From Streptomyces pinistramenti (GTDB lineage Bacteria; Actinomycetota; Actinomycetes; Streptomycetales; Streptomycetaceae): a stretch of DNA of 64,000 bases. The translations under genes and the position numbers were made by a program. Positions 1 to 9,122 of this stretch are shown piece after piece (the first letter of the stretch is position 1; every line of letters begins with the position of its first letter). A model generated the notes under the pieces. The model did no database searches. It had not been told where the DNA came from and saw nothing but the letters and a program-made list of their open reading frames with translations. Where the stretch lies: contig NZ_JAJCXB010000010.1 in assembly GCF_020564935.1 (NCBI RefSeq), forward strand, positions 111,642 through 175,641, in the 5' to 3' direction.

Positions 1-3000
1 CGCACGGGACCTGGAACACGAATGCGCTGGTCAACCTGCACCTGGCGACCGGCGCGATCTGCCGGCCCGGCAGCGGCCCGTTCTCGCTGACCGGCCAGCC
101 CAACGCCATGGGCGGCCGGGAGATGGGCTACATGGGCCCGGGGCTGCCCGGCCAGCGGTCCAGCGCGGTGGCGGCGGACCGCGCCTTCACCGAGGAGCTG
201 TGGGGCCTGGCCCCCGGAACACTGCGGGCGGACACCGCCGGCACCGGGACCGTCGACATGTTCCGGCGGATGGCGGACGGGGAGATCAAGGCCGCCTGGA
301 TCATCTGCACCAACCCGGTCGCTTCGGTGGCGCATCGCAAGACCGTCATCGAGGGCCTGGAGGCGGCCGAATTCGTCGTGGCCCAGGACGTGTTCGCCGA
401 CACCGAGACCACCGCGTACGCGGACGTGGTGCTGCCCGCCGCGCTGTGGGCGGAGTCGGAGGGGGTGCTGGTCAATTCGGAGCGCACCCTCACGCTGGCG
501 CGGCAGGCCGTGGAGCCGCCGGGCGACGCCTGGCCGGACTGGCGGATCATCGCGCGGATCGCCTGCGAAATGGGGTACGAGGACGCCTTCGGCTACGCCA
601 GTGCCGAGGAGGTCTTCGAGGAGATCAAGCGGGCCTGGAACCCGCAGACCGGCTACGACCTGCGCGGCGTGAGCTACCCGCGGCTGCGCCGGACCCCCGT
701 CCAGTGGCCCAGCGCCGCCGCCGACGGGCCGGAGCGCAATCCGGTGCGCTACACCAACGACGGCATCAGCCAGGCACCCGGACAGCGGCCCGACGGCACC
801 CGTCCGCGGATGTGGTTCCCCACCCCCACCGGGCGGGCCGTGTTCTTCGCCCGCCCGCACCTGCCGCCCGCCGAGATGCCGGACGACGACTACCCGTACG
901 TCCTCAACACCGGGCGGCTGCCGCACCAGTGGCACACGCTGACCAAGACCGGCAAGGTCGCCAAGCTCAACAAGCTCGACCCGGGCCCGTTCGTGGAGGT
1001 CCACCCGCAGGACGCACGGGCGCTGGGGGTTGCCGACGGCGATGCGGTGGAGGTCGCCTCCCGGCGCGGGCGCGCGGTGCTGCCCGCGCGGATCACCGAC
1101 CGGGTGCGGCCCGGTGACTGCTTCGCGCCGTTCCACTGGAACGACCTGTTCGGCGAGTACCTCAGCGTCAACGCGGTCACCCACGACGCCGTCGACCCGG
1201 TCTCCTTCCAGCCGGAGTTGAAGGTGTGCGCGGTCTCGCTCGCCAAGGTGGCGTCGCCGGCGGGCCCGGCCTCGGCGGCGGCAGGCGGCTCCGTGCCGGG
1301 AACGGACGAAGGGGCCGACGGCCCGTTCCACGTCCCGGCGCCCGGAGCACGCAGGCCCGGCGCCGCGGCGGCGCTGGCCGAGGTGTTCGGGACCGGCGCT
1401 CTTGCGCCGCCTGCGCTGGCCGAGCAGGAGCGCCGTTATCTGGACGGCTTCCTCACCGGCCTGGCCGCCGGAACGCCGTCCGGCACGCCGGTGCTGCCCG
1501 GCCACGCGCCCCTCGCCCCGGAGCACGCGGTCTGGGTCAACGGCGTGCTGGCCGGCATGTTCTCCCGCATCCCCGGGCAGCCGACCGCACCCGAGCGCCC
1601 GTCCGAAGCCTCCGATATCCCTGCTTCATCCGATACATCCAATACCTCCGCCCGGGACATCCTCGTGCTGTGGGCCTCGCAGACCGGGAACGCCGAGGAA
1701 GCCGCCGCGGCCGCGGCCCGCAGGCTCGCCGACAGCGGGCGGACCGCACGCCTGCTGCCCATGGACCGCACCGCGCCGTCGGCCCTGCCGGACGCCGCCG
1801 ACCTCCTCCTGGTCACCAGCACCTCGGGAGACGGCGACGCGCCGGACAACGGAGCGGGATTCTGGGAGTCGCTGAACGGCCCCGACTCACCCCGGCTGGA
1901 GGGCGTGCGCTACTCCGTGCTGGCCCTCGGTGACTCGTCCTACGACGACTTCTGCGGCCACGGACGCCGCCTCGACGCCCGGCTCGGCGAACTGGGCGCA
2001 CACCGCATGGTGCCGCGCACGGACTGCGAACCGGACTACGAGGAGCCGGCGCGGCAGTGGCTCGACCGCATACTCGGCGTCCTCGCAGGCCCCGAGCAGC
2101 CGGTGGCGGAGGCCAGGCCCGCGGCGCCTCCTGCCGGGGCGGGCACCGCCACGAAGGCGGCGCCCGCGACCGCCCGCCTGGTGGGAAACCGGCTGCTGAG
2201 CCGGCCCGGCGCCACCAAGGAAGTCCGCCAATTCACCCTCGATACACGGGAGTTCGGCACGCCGCTCGGCTACGAGGCCGGTGACGCGCTGGGCATCCAG
2301 CCGCTCAACTGCCCCGATCTGGTGGCCGAATGGCTGGCCGTGACCGGGCTCGACGGCGGCACCGGCATCGAGGTGCCCGGGATCGGCACGGTGCCGCTCG
2401 GCGAGGCCCTGCACCGCCACCTGGACATCACCAGGATCACCCCCGGCCTGCTCCGGCTGGTCGCCGACCGCTCCGCCGACCGCGTCGTCAAGAAGCTGCT
2501 GCGCCCCGGCAACAGAGGGGAACGCGACCGGTGGGCGTGGGGCCGGCAGGCCGTCGACGTCATCGCCGAGCACGCGGTACGCGCCACGGCCGCGGAGTGG
2601 GCGGCGGTGCTCACACGCCTCCAGCCGCGGCTGTATTCCATATCGTCCAGCCCGCTCGACGATCCGCACCTGATCCGGCTGACGGTCTCCGTCGTCCGCT
2701 ACGACACCCCGCACGGCCGCCCCCGCAAGGGCGTCGCCTCCGCCTTCCTCGCGGACGCCGCACCGGAGCGCCCGGTGCCGGTCTTCGTCCGGCGCTCGCC
2801 CCGCTTCCGGCCGCCCGCCGACCCCGCGACCCCGATGGTGATGGTGGGCCCCGGGACCGGCATCGCCCCGTTCCTCGGCTTCCTCCACGAGCGCCGCGCC
2901 CGCGGTCACCGCGGCCCCAACTGGCTGTTCTTCGGTGAACAGCGCCGCGCCACCGACTTCTACTACGAGGGCGAACTCGACGCGCTGCGCGCCGACGGCC

Positions 3001-3272
3001 TGCTCACCCGGCTGGACACCGCCTTCTCCCGCGACCTGCGGGCCAAGCTCTACGTGCAGGACCGGATGCGCGAGCACGGCAGCCGGCTGTGGTCCTGGCT
3101 GGCGGACGGCGCACACCTCTACGTCTGCGGTGACGCGTCCCGGATGGCCGGGGACGTGGACCGCGCGCTGCGCGACATCGCCGTCGCCCACGGCGGCCTG
3201 GACGAGGACGCGGCGGCCGGGTACCTCAAGCAACTGGCCGCCGACAAGCGGTACGTACGCGACGTGTACTGA
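1..3272 (+). CDS. Nitrate reductase / sulfite-reductase-type flavoprotein fusion (5' end outside window)
   Basis: The frame is open from the left edge (first full codon at base 3) and stops at 3270-3272, so only the C-terminal part is present. The first visible residues ([12 protein letters not shown], about 90-125) are a signature of assimilatory molybdopterin nitrate reductases. A molybdopterin-dinucleotide-binding domain follows to about base 1230. After a Pro/Ala/Ser linker comes a flavodoxin domain from about 1660 ([11 protein letters not shown]), then a CysJ/P450-reductase-type FAD domain with RLYSISSSP near 2630 and an NADPH domain with GPGTGIAPF near 2850; the C-terminus YVRDVY is typical of CysJ-like proteins. 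I infer a soluble enzyme in which NADPH electrons pass through FAD/FMN to the molybdenum centre for nitrate assimilation. The missing N-terminus should hold the catalytic Mo domain. The domain order is clear; the substrate is inferred. Confidence 0.9.
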   Translation, partial: HGTWNTNALVNLHLATGAICRPGSGPFSLTGQPNAMGGREMGYMGPGLPGQRSSAVAADRAFTEELWGLAPGTLRADTAGTGTVDMFRRMADGEIKAAWIICTNPVASVAHRKTVIEGLEAAEFVVAQDVFADTETTAYADVVLPAALWAESEGVLVNSERTLTLARQAVEPPGDAWPDWRIIARIACEMGYEDAFGYASAEEVFEEIKRAWNPQTGYDLRGVSYPRLRRTPVQWPSAAADGPERNPVRYTNDGISQAPGQRPDGTRPRMWFPTPTGRAVFFARPHLPPAEMPDDDYPYVLNTGRLPHQWHTLTKTGKVAKLNKLDPGPFVEVHPQDARALGVADGDAVEVASRRGRAVLPARITDRVRPGDCFAPFHWNDLFGEYLSVNAVTHDAVDPVSFQPELKVCAVSLAKVASPAGPASAAAGGSVPGTDEGADGPFHVPAPGARRPGAAAALAEVFGTGALAPPALAEQERRYLDGFLTGLAAGTPSGTPVLPGHAPLAPEHAVWVNGVLAGMFSRIPGQPTAPERPSEASDIPASSDTSNTSARDILVLWASQTGNAEEAAAAAARRLADSGRTARLLPMDRTAPSALPDAADLLLVTSTSGDGDAPDNGAGFWESLNGPDSPRLEGVRYSVLALGDSSYDDFCGHGRRLDARLGELGAHRMVPRTDCEPDYEEPARQWLDRILGVLAGPEQPVAEARPAAPPAGAGTATKAAPATARLVGNRLLSRPGATKEVRQFTLDTREFGTPLGYEAGDALGIQPLNCPDLVAEWLAVTGLDGGTGIEVPGIGTVPLGEALHRHLDITRITPGLLRLVADRSADRVVKKLLRPGNRGERDRWAWGRQAVDVIAEHAVRATAAEWAAVLTRLQPRLYSISSSPLDDPHLIRLTVSVVRYDTPHGRPRKGVASAFLADAAPERPVPVFVRRSPRFRPPADPATPMVMVGPGTGIAPFLGFLHERRARGHRGPNWLFFGEQRRATDFYYEGELDALRADGLLTRLDTAFSRDLRAKLYVQDRMREHGSRLWSWLADGAHLYVCGDASRMAGDVDRALRDIAVAHGGLDEDAAAGYLKQLAADKRYVRDVY

Positions 3273-3282
3273 CGGCAGGCAC

Positions 3283-3328
3283 GGACGGTGGCGGTGGCCG
3301 CCGTCCGCCCCGGCCACCGCCACCGTCC
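3283..3328. terminator. Strong hairpin between convergent genes
   Basis: A perfect 17-bp inverted repeat (3283-3299 with 3312-3328) encloses a 12-base loop. It begins 10 bases after the stop of the rightward reductase and ends 8 bases before the stop of the leftward acetyltransferase, so it can serve both. There is no clear U tract, which is common for streptomycete terminators. Confidence 0.75.
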
Positions 3329-3336
3329 TGCCCTCG

Positions 3337-4221
3337 CTACCCGAGTTCCAGGCTGGTGACGCCGAACGTCAGCTCCTCCTCGACCGGGGGAACCGGGCCG
3401 GTGTACATCCGCACGGTGTGCGAACAGGCCGTCAGGCCGCGGCCGGTGGCCAGCGCCTGCGCGGCCTGCCGGGGCTCGGGGATGTCCAGGAAGACCTCTC
3501 CTCCGGGGCCTGCGGCGGCGGTGAGGCTGTCGAAGAGCGCCGCCGCGTCCTCGGGGGTGTCGGCGAAGAGCGGGCCGATGCGGTGGCCGCTGCGGGCGGG
3601 GCGGGTCACGCCGTATCCGGCGACGCGGCCCGCGCGCAGCAGGACCCTGGTGTGGTGGCCTGGAGCGGTCAGCCAACGGGAGAGGAAGCCGTGCCGGCCG
3701 GCGGGGAAGCACCGGCGGTCGTAGGCGGCGACCGCGTCGAGGTGGGCGGCGGTGAACGGTACGGCGTCCGGGTCGAGCGCGGCGGGTGCCTCGGGTCGCC
3801 CGGCGTACCGGAGGGTGTCGTGTACGGCGGTGAATCCGGCGCGGGCGTAGGTGGCCTGCTGGGCGGGGACCGCGTCGAGGCCGATGGTGCGGCGGCCGGC
3901 GTGCGGGACGGCGGCGCGCCAGGTGGCCAGGCCGAGGCCGGTGCCCCGGTGGTCGGGGTGGACGAGGTAGTAGCCCAGGAAGGCGAAGTCTGCGGAGTAG
4001 TTGACGACCGAGACCGCGGAGACGGTCCGGGTGCCGAGGCGTCCGGTGAAGAATCCGGCGGGGTCGGTGGGGTGGAAGCACTCGGTGTCCCCGAGGCCGG
4101 GGTTCCATTCCTCCTGGGCCGCCCACTCCGCTATCTCGCGCCACTCGTCCAATGAGGCGGCGCCGACGGTGAGTTGGCCGGCGGGGTGCGGCGGGGTGGC
4201 GGTTTCGACGGGGCGGTGCAT
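3337..4221 (-). CDS. GNAT family N-acetyltransferase
   Basis: A 294-residue cytoplasmic protein. The N-terminal half has the GNAT acetyl-CoA-binding pattern (YYLVHPDHRGTGLGLATW, residues about 85-102, the R/Q-x-x-G-x-G/A loop), followed by a typical 'YARAGF' motif. The second half (about 150-290) looks like the C-terminal acetyltransferase-like domain seen in two-domain GNAT proteins of the YitH/GNAT_acetyltran18 type. The ATG at 4221 has a weak purine-rich element (AAGGGA) about 11 bases upstream. The acceptor substrate cannot be told. It is leftward and ends against the terminator at 3283-3328; the permease at 4337 is upstream on the same strand with a gap of about 115 bp, so co-transcription is possible. 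Confidence 0.8.
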   Translation of the reverse strand: MHRPVETATPPHPAGQLTVGAASLDEWREIAEWAAQEEWNPGLGDTECFHPTDPAGFFTGRLGTRTVSAVSVVNYSADFAFLGYYLVHPDHRGTGLGLATWRAAVPHAGRRTIGLDAVPAQQATYARAGFTAVHDTLRYAGRPEAPAALDPDAVPFTAAHLDAVAAYDRRCFPAGRHGFLSRWLTAPGHHTRVLLRAGRVAGYGVTRPARSGHRIGPLFADTPEDAAALFDSLTAAAGPGGEVFLDIPEPRQAAQALATGRGLTACSHTVRMYTGPVPPVEEELTFGVTSLELG

Positions 4222-4336
4222 CGCTGGTGTGCGTCCCTTCAGGTGGGGTCGGGGAAGCGGCAGGGGGTGCGTGGTGCGCGGCGGCCTGCCGCGAGCCTCG
4301 CGCCCCCTGCCGCTGTGTCCGTGGTCCGGTGCGCGG

Positions 4337-5875
4337 TCAGATGAGGTCCATGGCGGCGACCTCGTCGGGGCGGCCGTAGCTGACCGGCCCTTGGAAGCGC
4401 CGGCGGGCGGTGGCGAACCACCAGACCGTGGCGATGATGAGCACCACCGCGAGGGCGATGGGTGCGTAGTTGAACGATGCGGGGGTGATCGGTGCGGCCT
4501 GCGGCAGCATGAACAGCACGTTGCTGATCACGATCCAGGCCACCGCGATGGCGGCGACGGCCTTGCCGTAGCGGCCGAGGTTCCACGGTCCCGGCTCGAA
4601 GTCGTTCAGCCGCAGCCGCAGGAAGATCGGCACGCCGTAGGCGAGGAAGAGGCCGACGACGTTGACGCTGACGACGGCGGTGAAGGCGGTGTGCGACCAC
4701 CAGCCGGGCAGGACCAGCACGAGCGGGCAGGCCGCGGCGAGCCAGACCGCCTTGACGGGGGTGCGGGTGCGCGTCGAAACCGAATGCCACCAGCGGGAAC
4801 CCGGCATCGCGCCGTCCCGCGAGAACGCGAAGATCTGCCGGGTATTGCTGGTCATGTTGGCGAGGCCGCAGAACAGCATGGCGCCGATCACGATCAGCAG
4901 GAGCAGCTTGGCGGTGCTGACTCCGAGTGCGTCGATGAGAATCTGCACGGGCGGGGCGTCCGCGCTCGCGGCGTGACCGTAATCGCGGATGGCGTACACG
5001 AGCGCGAGCATGAGGATCAGTCCGGTGATCGCGGAGCAGGTGATGGCCCGCATGATCCCGCGCGGTGCGTTGACGGTGGCCTTCACCGTCTCTTCGGACA
5101 TGTGAAAACTGCCGTCGAACCCGGTGAACGTCCAGCTGGTGACGAGCAGGCCGAGCATTCCGCCGTAAATCCCGTTGGTGAAACCGGTGTTGTTGGCGAA
5201 ATGGGTGACGAACGAGGGTGACTGATGGCCCGTCGGAATCAGCGCGAGGGCGGCGACGATCACCACCATCCCGATGAGCAGCCACCACACGGAAATCCGG
5301 TTCACCACGGCTACCAGACGCACCGTGTAGGTGTTGGCCAGAGCCTGGATGAAGAGGATCACCGCGGTGAGTCCGACGGTCTGCTGGGGCGTGGCCACGT
5401 AGGAGGGCCACTGCATGGAGAGGAACGCCTGGATGAAGGTGGCGGCGGCGAAGTTGGTGGCCGCGGTGCCGCCCACCTGACCGACGAAGTTCAGCCAGCC
5501 GGTGTACCAGGACCAGGCGCCACGGTGCCGTTTGGCGAGCTTCCCGGCCGAAAAGTACAGGGCGCCGCTGGTCGGGTAGGCGGAGGCGATTTCTCCCATG
5601 GCGGCGCCGACGAACAGCACCATGATCGATACGCCGATCCAGCCGAACACCAGAATGCGCGGGCCGCCCGCGTTCATGCCGAATCCGAAGGACGAGAAGA
5701 TTCCGGAGATGATGTTGATGATCGTGAAAGAGATCGCGAAGTTGTCAAAGGCGCGGAACCTGCGGGTCAGCTTCCGCGGATATCCCATCGCATGCAATGT
5801 CGCGTCATCATCAAAAGTGTCGGGGTCTGCGCGGTGCGGGGATTTCGCGCGAGCCGTGGTTATACGCTCGGACAC
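4337..5875 (-). CDS. APC-superfamily amino acid permease
   Basis: A 512-residue integral membrane protein with about 12 hydrophobic segments. The N-terminal cytoplasmic tail ends in RAFDNFAISFTIINIISG, the TM1 region of the amino acid/choline transporter and GABA permease branch of the APC family, and SGALYFSAG lies near TM2. A GTG start at 5875 is preceded by GAAAGG nine bases upstream. I infer proton- or sodium-coupled uptake of an amino acid or amine; GabP/BAT1-like proteins are the nearest family I recognise, but the substrate is not readable. The GNAT protein downstream on the same strand may act on the imported compound. Confidence 0.85.
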   Translation of the reverse strand: MSERITTARAKSPHRADPDTFDDDATLHAMGYPRKLTRRFRAFDNFAISFTIINIISGIFSSFGFGMNAGGPRILVFGWIGVSIMVLFVGAAMGEIASAYPTSGALYFSAGKLAKRHRGAWSWYTGWLNFVGQVGGTAATNFAAATFIQAFLSMQWPSYVATPQQTVGLTAVILFIQALANTYTVRLVAVVNRISVWWLLIGMVVIVAALALIPTGHQSPSFVTHFANNTGFTNGIYGGMLGLLVTSWTFTGFDGSFHMSEETVKATVNAPRGIMRAITCSAITGLILMLALVYAIRDYGHAASADAPPVQILIDALGVSTAKLLLLIVIGAMLFCGLANMTSNTRQIFAFSRDGAMPGSRWWHSVSTRTRTPVKAVWLAAACPLVLVLPGWWSHTAFTAVVSVNVVGLFLAYGVPIFLRLRLNDFEPGPWNLGRYGKAVAAIAVAWIVISNVLFMLPQAAPITPASFNYAPIALAVVLIIATVWWFATARRRFQGPVSYGRPDEVAAMDLI

Positions 5876-5996
5876 AACCGTAAACCTTTCTGACAGGGCT
5901 GATAGGAAGACTTCGGTGGGGGAATCGCAGTCGTGCTATCGGCGCTGTCGTTACCCGTCGCGTCTCACGAATGCGTTCATCTGTACCTCCATCCGT

Positions 5997-6953
5997 TCAG
6001 GCAGCTCCAGGAATGGGAAGACCGCATGAACGTCTCGCCTTCGTCAATTGCTCTTCCGGTTTCCCGAAAGCACTCCACGGCATGCGGGCCGCATAGGGCC
6101 CCATCGCCGTGAAAACTTCGCGCGCCTCGAATTCATGCTTCGCCATGAAAAGCGCATGCGCCAGATACGAGAGGTCGAGCACGGGGGTGAACCGGTACCC
6201 GGCCGTGAGCGGGAACCACTGGCGGTAGATGCCGAGTGCGGTGCTGATCCACTGCGGCTGCTCCCAGGTGTGGTCGGCCAGCAGGGCGGTCGGGTTGTAC
6301 TCGTCGACCAGCGCCACCAGCGGCAGCAGCCGCAGCGCCGACGAGGCCGCGGCCCGCTGGCTCAGGAACGCGGCGACGTCCCAGCTCGCGCTCGCCGAAC
6401 CGCCGTTGCGGGTGAAGAAGAAGGACAGGAACCTGTGGTGCGCCTCGCGGTGCCAGGGGTCGAGCCGAAGAATATGCGCGAACAGATACCACGGGCCGGT
6501 CGGCGCGGTGAGGAGTCCCTGCGGGGCCGGATCCTGGGGTCGTTGAAATCGCGACAAGGCCAGTTGGCAGACCCACGGGGTGGGGTCATCCGGCAGCATC
6601 TGCGCGGCGCGCTCCCCCGCGGTGCGCGCGATACGCACCATGGCCTCTTGCCGCCGGTCGTCGGTTTCGGCCATGCGCAATGCCCGGATCATCGCCACCC
6701 GCGCCCACAGCAGTGCCGCCTCCGGTCCCGGCTCTTCCGAAATCCAGCGCTCCGCCAGGTCCGAGTCGGCGGCTTCCGATGCCAGCACCAGCGACCTGTG
6801 GGCCCGTACCTCGAAATCCCCCCGGGTCTCTTTCAGTACCTCATGGGCACCGAAGTACCGGCCGGCCCTGACGTCCATACACGCCTGCGCCAACTGCCGG
6901 TCATTGGCCGCCGGACTCCACACGTACTGCCCCTCGAATGAGCCAGCCGCCAT
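5997..6953 (-). CDS. Conserved hypothetical, all-helical TPR-like protein
   Basis: A 318-residue protein rich in Ala, Arg, Leu and Trp with no signal peptide or membrane segment. The pattern of paired amphipathic helices (for example residues 20-60, 75-115, 150-190) resembles TPR-like alpha-solenoids, and Trp/Phe/His clusters such as YLFAHILRLDPWHREAHHRF suggest a conserved core. A strong ribosome site (GGGAGGGG) lies just upstream of the ATG at 6953. It is divergent from the repeat-peptide unit beginning at 7625, with about 670 bp between. I do not recognise a named family; function unknown. Codon use is normal for the window, so the gene is probably real. Confidence 0.65.
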   Translation of the reverse strand: MAAGSFEGQYVWSPAANDRQLAQACMDVRAGRYFGAHEVLKETRGDFEVRAHRSLVLASEAADSDLAERWISEEPGPEAALLWARVAMIRALRMAETDDRRQEAMVRIARTAGERAAQMLPDDPTPWVCQLALSRFQRPQDPAPQGLLTAPTGPWYLFAHILRLDPWHREAHHRFLSFFFTRNGGSASASWDVAAFLSQRAAASSALRLLPLVALVDEYNPTALLADHTWEQPQWISTALGIYRQWFPLTAGYRFTPVLDLSYLAHALFMAKHEFEAREVFTAMGPYAARMPWSAFGKPEEQLTKARRSCGLPIPGAA

Positions 6954-7533
6954 GATCCCCTCCCGGTCCCGAAGGCGTCATCATCCACCCGCTCACATTT
7001 CGTCCACGCCTAATTCAGCCGGATCGTTTCCCCCGATCCGATGATGGCGGGGCACACCCTACTCACCAACAAGTGATAGCGAAAATAGTCGCCTGGAATA
7101 TCGGGTTCCACACCTTTTGCACCACCCATTCGAGGCGGAATCCCGGACCTCTTCCCCACCGGTTCCACTCTCTTGTCATTCCGCACTGCATGCGCTATGC
7201 GATTGGCATATTCATTCCTCCTCGAAATCTCCACATCTGATGGAGTGTCACCAACAGGACACCATTGAGGCGGCGACGGGGCGACGGGAACCGGTCCGAC
7301 GCCGGCCCGACGGACGCCCATGAGCGCACCCCGCCGACACCTGCTCGCCCACGCGCGCAAGCGGCGGCAGGTCAACTCCCCATCGGTCAAGTGAAGTTCA
7401 ACCACCCGAGCCCGAAGCCCGCGCGCCGCCCTCCACCAGGTCGTTCCTCTGAACAAGAAGGGCCACGAGGAGCACTAATGCGCCAAAAATGGCGCACAGA
7501 ACATCGTTAACCTGCTTGTAGCATTGCCTTTCA
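6954..7533. other. Divergent intergenic region, AT-richer than surroundings
   Basis: About 580 bases without a convincing gene between the orphan helical protein and the repeat-peptide unit. Open frames exist on both strands but show no codon bias or ribosome sites. AT content is visibly raised around 6990-7240 and 7490-7560 compared with the coding DNA on either side, which fits a promoter region or acquired DNA. Confidence 0.5.
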
Positions 7534-7563
7534 TTGACACTGCCTTGGTGATCCTTTTACCTT
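7534..7563 (+). promoter_or_regulatory. Candidate sigma70-type (HrdB) promoter of the repeat-peptide unit
   Basis: TTGACA at 7534-7539 matches the -35 consensus exactly, and TACCTT at 7558-7563 follows after 18 bases as a fair -10. It lies about 60 bases upstream of the peptide start, in an AT-rich patch, and points toward the peptide gene. Confidence 0.5.
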
Positions 7564-7624
7564 CGGAACGTGCGGCATCGGCAAGGTCAGCGCCGCACTC
7601 CCACACACCCTTCGGAGGCCCGGC

Positions 7625-7804
7625 ATGGAAGCTCTCATCAAGAAGATGGCCCAGGACGAGATCTGGCAGGGCTGGGTGGCCGTCAACTCCGCCGGAGCGG
7701 CGGCGAAGAACGGCTGCATCAGCGCCACGCCCAAGGCCGGCTGTATCAGTGCCACCCCCAAGTCGGGCTGCGTCAGCGTGGCGAAGGCCGGCTGCATCTC
7801 CTGA
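7625..7804 (+). CDS. Candidate RiPP precursor: small repeat peptide with four Gly-Cys-(Ile/Val)-Ser units
   Basis: A 59-residue peptide. The ATG at 7625 is preceded by GGAGG (7614-7618) at a spacing of six. Residues 1-28 form a leader-like segment (Lys/Glu/Trp-containing, ending in NSAGAAAK). Residues 30-59 are a core of tandem units: GCISATPKA, GCISATPKS, GCVSVAKA and a final GCIS that ends the protein. Every unit holds one Cys (31, 40, 49, 57) and one Ser, and the first two also hold a Thr. Short size, a leader plus repetitive core, and immediate coupling to an adenylating enzyme are hallmarks of ribosomally made, post-translationally modified peptides with multi-copy cores. I know no characterised family with this repeat. 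No lanthionine synthetase, YcaO or radical SAM enzyme is adjacent, so the modification is unknown. A metal-binding peptide is an alternative. Confidence 0.75.
   Translation: MEALIKKMAQDEIWQGWVAVNSAGAAAKNGCISATPKAGCISATPKSGCVSVAKAGCIS
7712..7801 (+). repeat. Tandem repeat encoding the GC(I/V)S units
   Basis: Two 27-base units (7712-7738, 7739-7765), one 24-base unit (7766-7789) and a 12-base partial unit (7790-7801), all in frame. The repeats vary mostly at synonymous third positions (GGCTGCATC versus GGCTGTATC), so the peptide sequence rather than the DNA seems to be conserved. Confidence 0.85.
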
Positions 7805-7858
7805 CCCGGCCGACCGCGCCCGGAGCACCCGTTTCCCGAGCACTTGTGAAGGTTTTCC

Positions 7859-9103
7859 ATGGAGTTGGACGGTCAGCCGTCGGCCGAGGTCATCGCCGAG
7901 ATCAAGGACATCCCGATCTACCGCGCCTCGCTGGAGCAGGGGCACTTCCCCCTCCTCGACAAACCGGAGATCGCGCGCGGCTTCCCCGACAACTGGATGA
8001 CGCCCAGGCTCGCCGCCGCGCTGAAGACCGGCGACGCCGAGTTCGTGCTGTCCACCGGCACCCACCACGCCCGGATGCAGATCATCCGCCCCCCGTACTT
8101 CCTCCTGCGCTCCTACTACCAGTTGTGGAGCGAGCACCCCGACCTCGCCGCCACCTGGGAAGCGGACTGCCGCCGGGTGTCGCTGACCACGGTCCTGGCG
8201 ACCGAACACGTCGCCCGGGTGAACGCCGCCAAGCGCGGCGAAGAGCCCGCGGCCGTCCCGGACGCCGCGGACCGGCAACTGGACGCGCGCACGTCGTACG
8301 TCAACCTCCGGCTCGATCCGGCCCTTTGGGAACGCGCGGACGTCGTCCGGATGCTCGCCGAGATCGACGCGGCCCGTCAGACCCACCCGCGCGGCTGGTA
8401 CCACCTCGACTGCTCCTCGTACCACCTCGCGCATCTGCTCCGGAAGATCGGCACCTGGCACTTGTGGGACGCCTTTCCGCCGCCCGCCAGCATCATCCAC
8501 GCCTACGAGTACACGCCGGTGAACGTCCGGCGTTTCCTGGAGCAGCACTTCGCCTGCCCGATCATCGATCTGTTCGGCAGCACCGAACTGGGCTACCTCT
8601 TCTCCAGCGACCGCCGCGGCGGCTACCGCCCCCATCTCGACAGGATGAGCGTCGAACTGCTCCCGGTGGCCCCGGGCAGCGAGATCTTCCAGCTCATCGT
8701 CACCAGCATCCGCAACCCGTACATGCCGCTGGTCCGTTACCGCTCGGGCGACTGCGTACGGACGCGGGACGGCACCCCGGACCCCGCGAAGATCGCCCGG
8801 TTCTGCGGGCGGGTGAAGGAGCTGCTGCCGACGCCGCACGGCCCGGTGTCGCAGGGCGACCTCGACCGCCTCATCGGCGCCGCCTCCGCGCGGGTCTTCG
8901 TGCACCAGTTGCAGGTGTCCGGCACGGACGAGGCACGGCTGGCCTACACCACGTTCGACGGCAACCCGGTCCAGGCCGCCGAGGCCGCCGCCCTGGAACG
9001 CGGTGTCCGTGAACTGACCGGACGGCACTGCCGGGCGGAGCACCGTACGCGCCTCCCGATAGGGAAGTCCGGGAAGTACGCCTGGCTCGCGACCGACACC
9101 TGA
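7859..9103 (+). CDS. PaaK / coenzyme F390 synthetase-like adenylate-forming enzyme
   Basis: A 414-residue cytoplasmic protein of the ANL (acyl-adenylating) superfamily, nearest to phenylacetate-CoA ligase and F390-synthetase types. Visible motifs: a degenerate P-loop-like STGTHH (65-70), the A5 motif FGSTELG (239-245), the A7-like RYRSGD (293-298) and an A10-like C-terminus GKSGK with a candidate catalytic Lys at 406. Family members activate a carboxylate with ATP and pass it to a thiol, hydroxyl or amine. It starts 54 bases after the repeat peptide with AAGG just upstream of the ATG, so it is almost surely co-transcribed. I infer that it modifies the peptide (adenylation, thioesterification or acyl transfer to Ser/Cys) or activates a small acid to attach to it. 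The altered P-loop means the chemistry could differ. Confidence 0.75.
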   Translation: MELDGQPSAEVIAEIKDIPIYRASLEQGHFPLLDKPEIARGFPDNWMTPRLAAALKTGDAEFVLSTGTHHARMQIIRPPYFLLRSYYQLWSEHPDLAATWEADCRRVSLTTVLATEHVARVNAAKRGEEPAAVPDAADRQLDARTSYVNLRLDPALWERADVVRMLAEIDAARQTHPRGWYHLDCSSYHLAHLLRKIGTWHLWDAFPPPASIIHAYEYTPVNVRRFLEQHFACPIIDLFGSTELGYLFSSDRRGGYRPHLDRMSVELLPVAPGSEIFQLIVTSIRNPYMPLVRYRSGDCVRTRDGTPDPAKIARFCGRVKELLPTPHGPVSQGDLDRLIGAASARVFVHQLQVSGTDEARLAYTTFDGNPVQAAEAAALERGVRELTGRHCRAEHRTRLPIGKSGKYAWLATDT

Positions 9104-9122
9104 CCACCCCGACGGGAGAACC

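Noticed and set aside
7010..7456. Possible leftward gene in the AT-rich region before the repeat peptide
   Set aside because: Third-position GC is low and irregular and no ribosome site precedes it. I treat it as intergenic.
7531..7860. Leftward open frame opposite the repeat peptide
   Set aside because: It has no ribosome site and is antisense to the peptide, whose own frame has a strong site, a promoter and conserved repeats.
7570..9012. Rightward open frame overlapping the repeat peptide and the PaaK-like gene
   Set aside because: It is out of phase with both genes and is Arg/Pro-rich without any motif; the 414-residue PaaK-like frame carries the ANL signatures.
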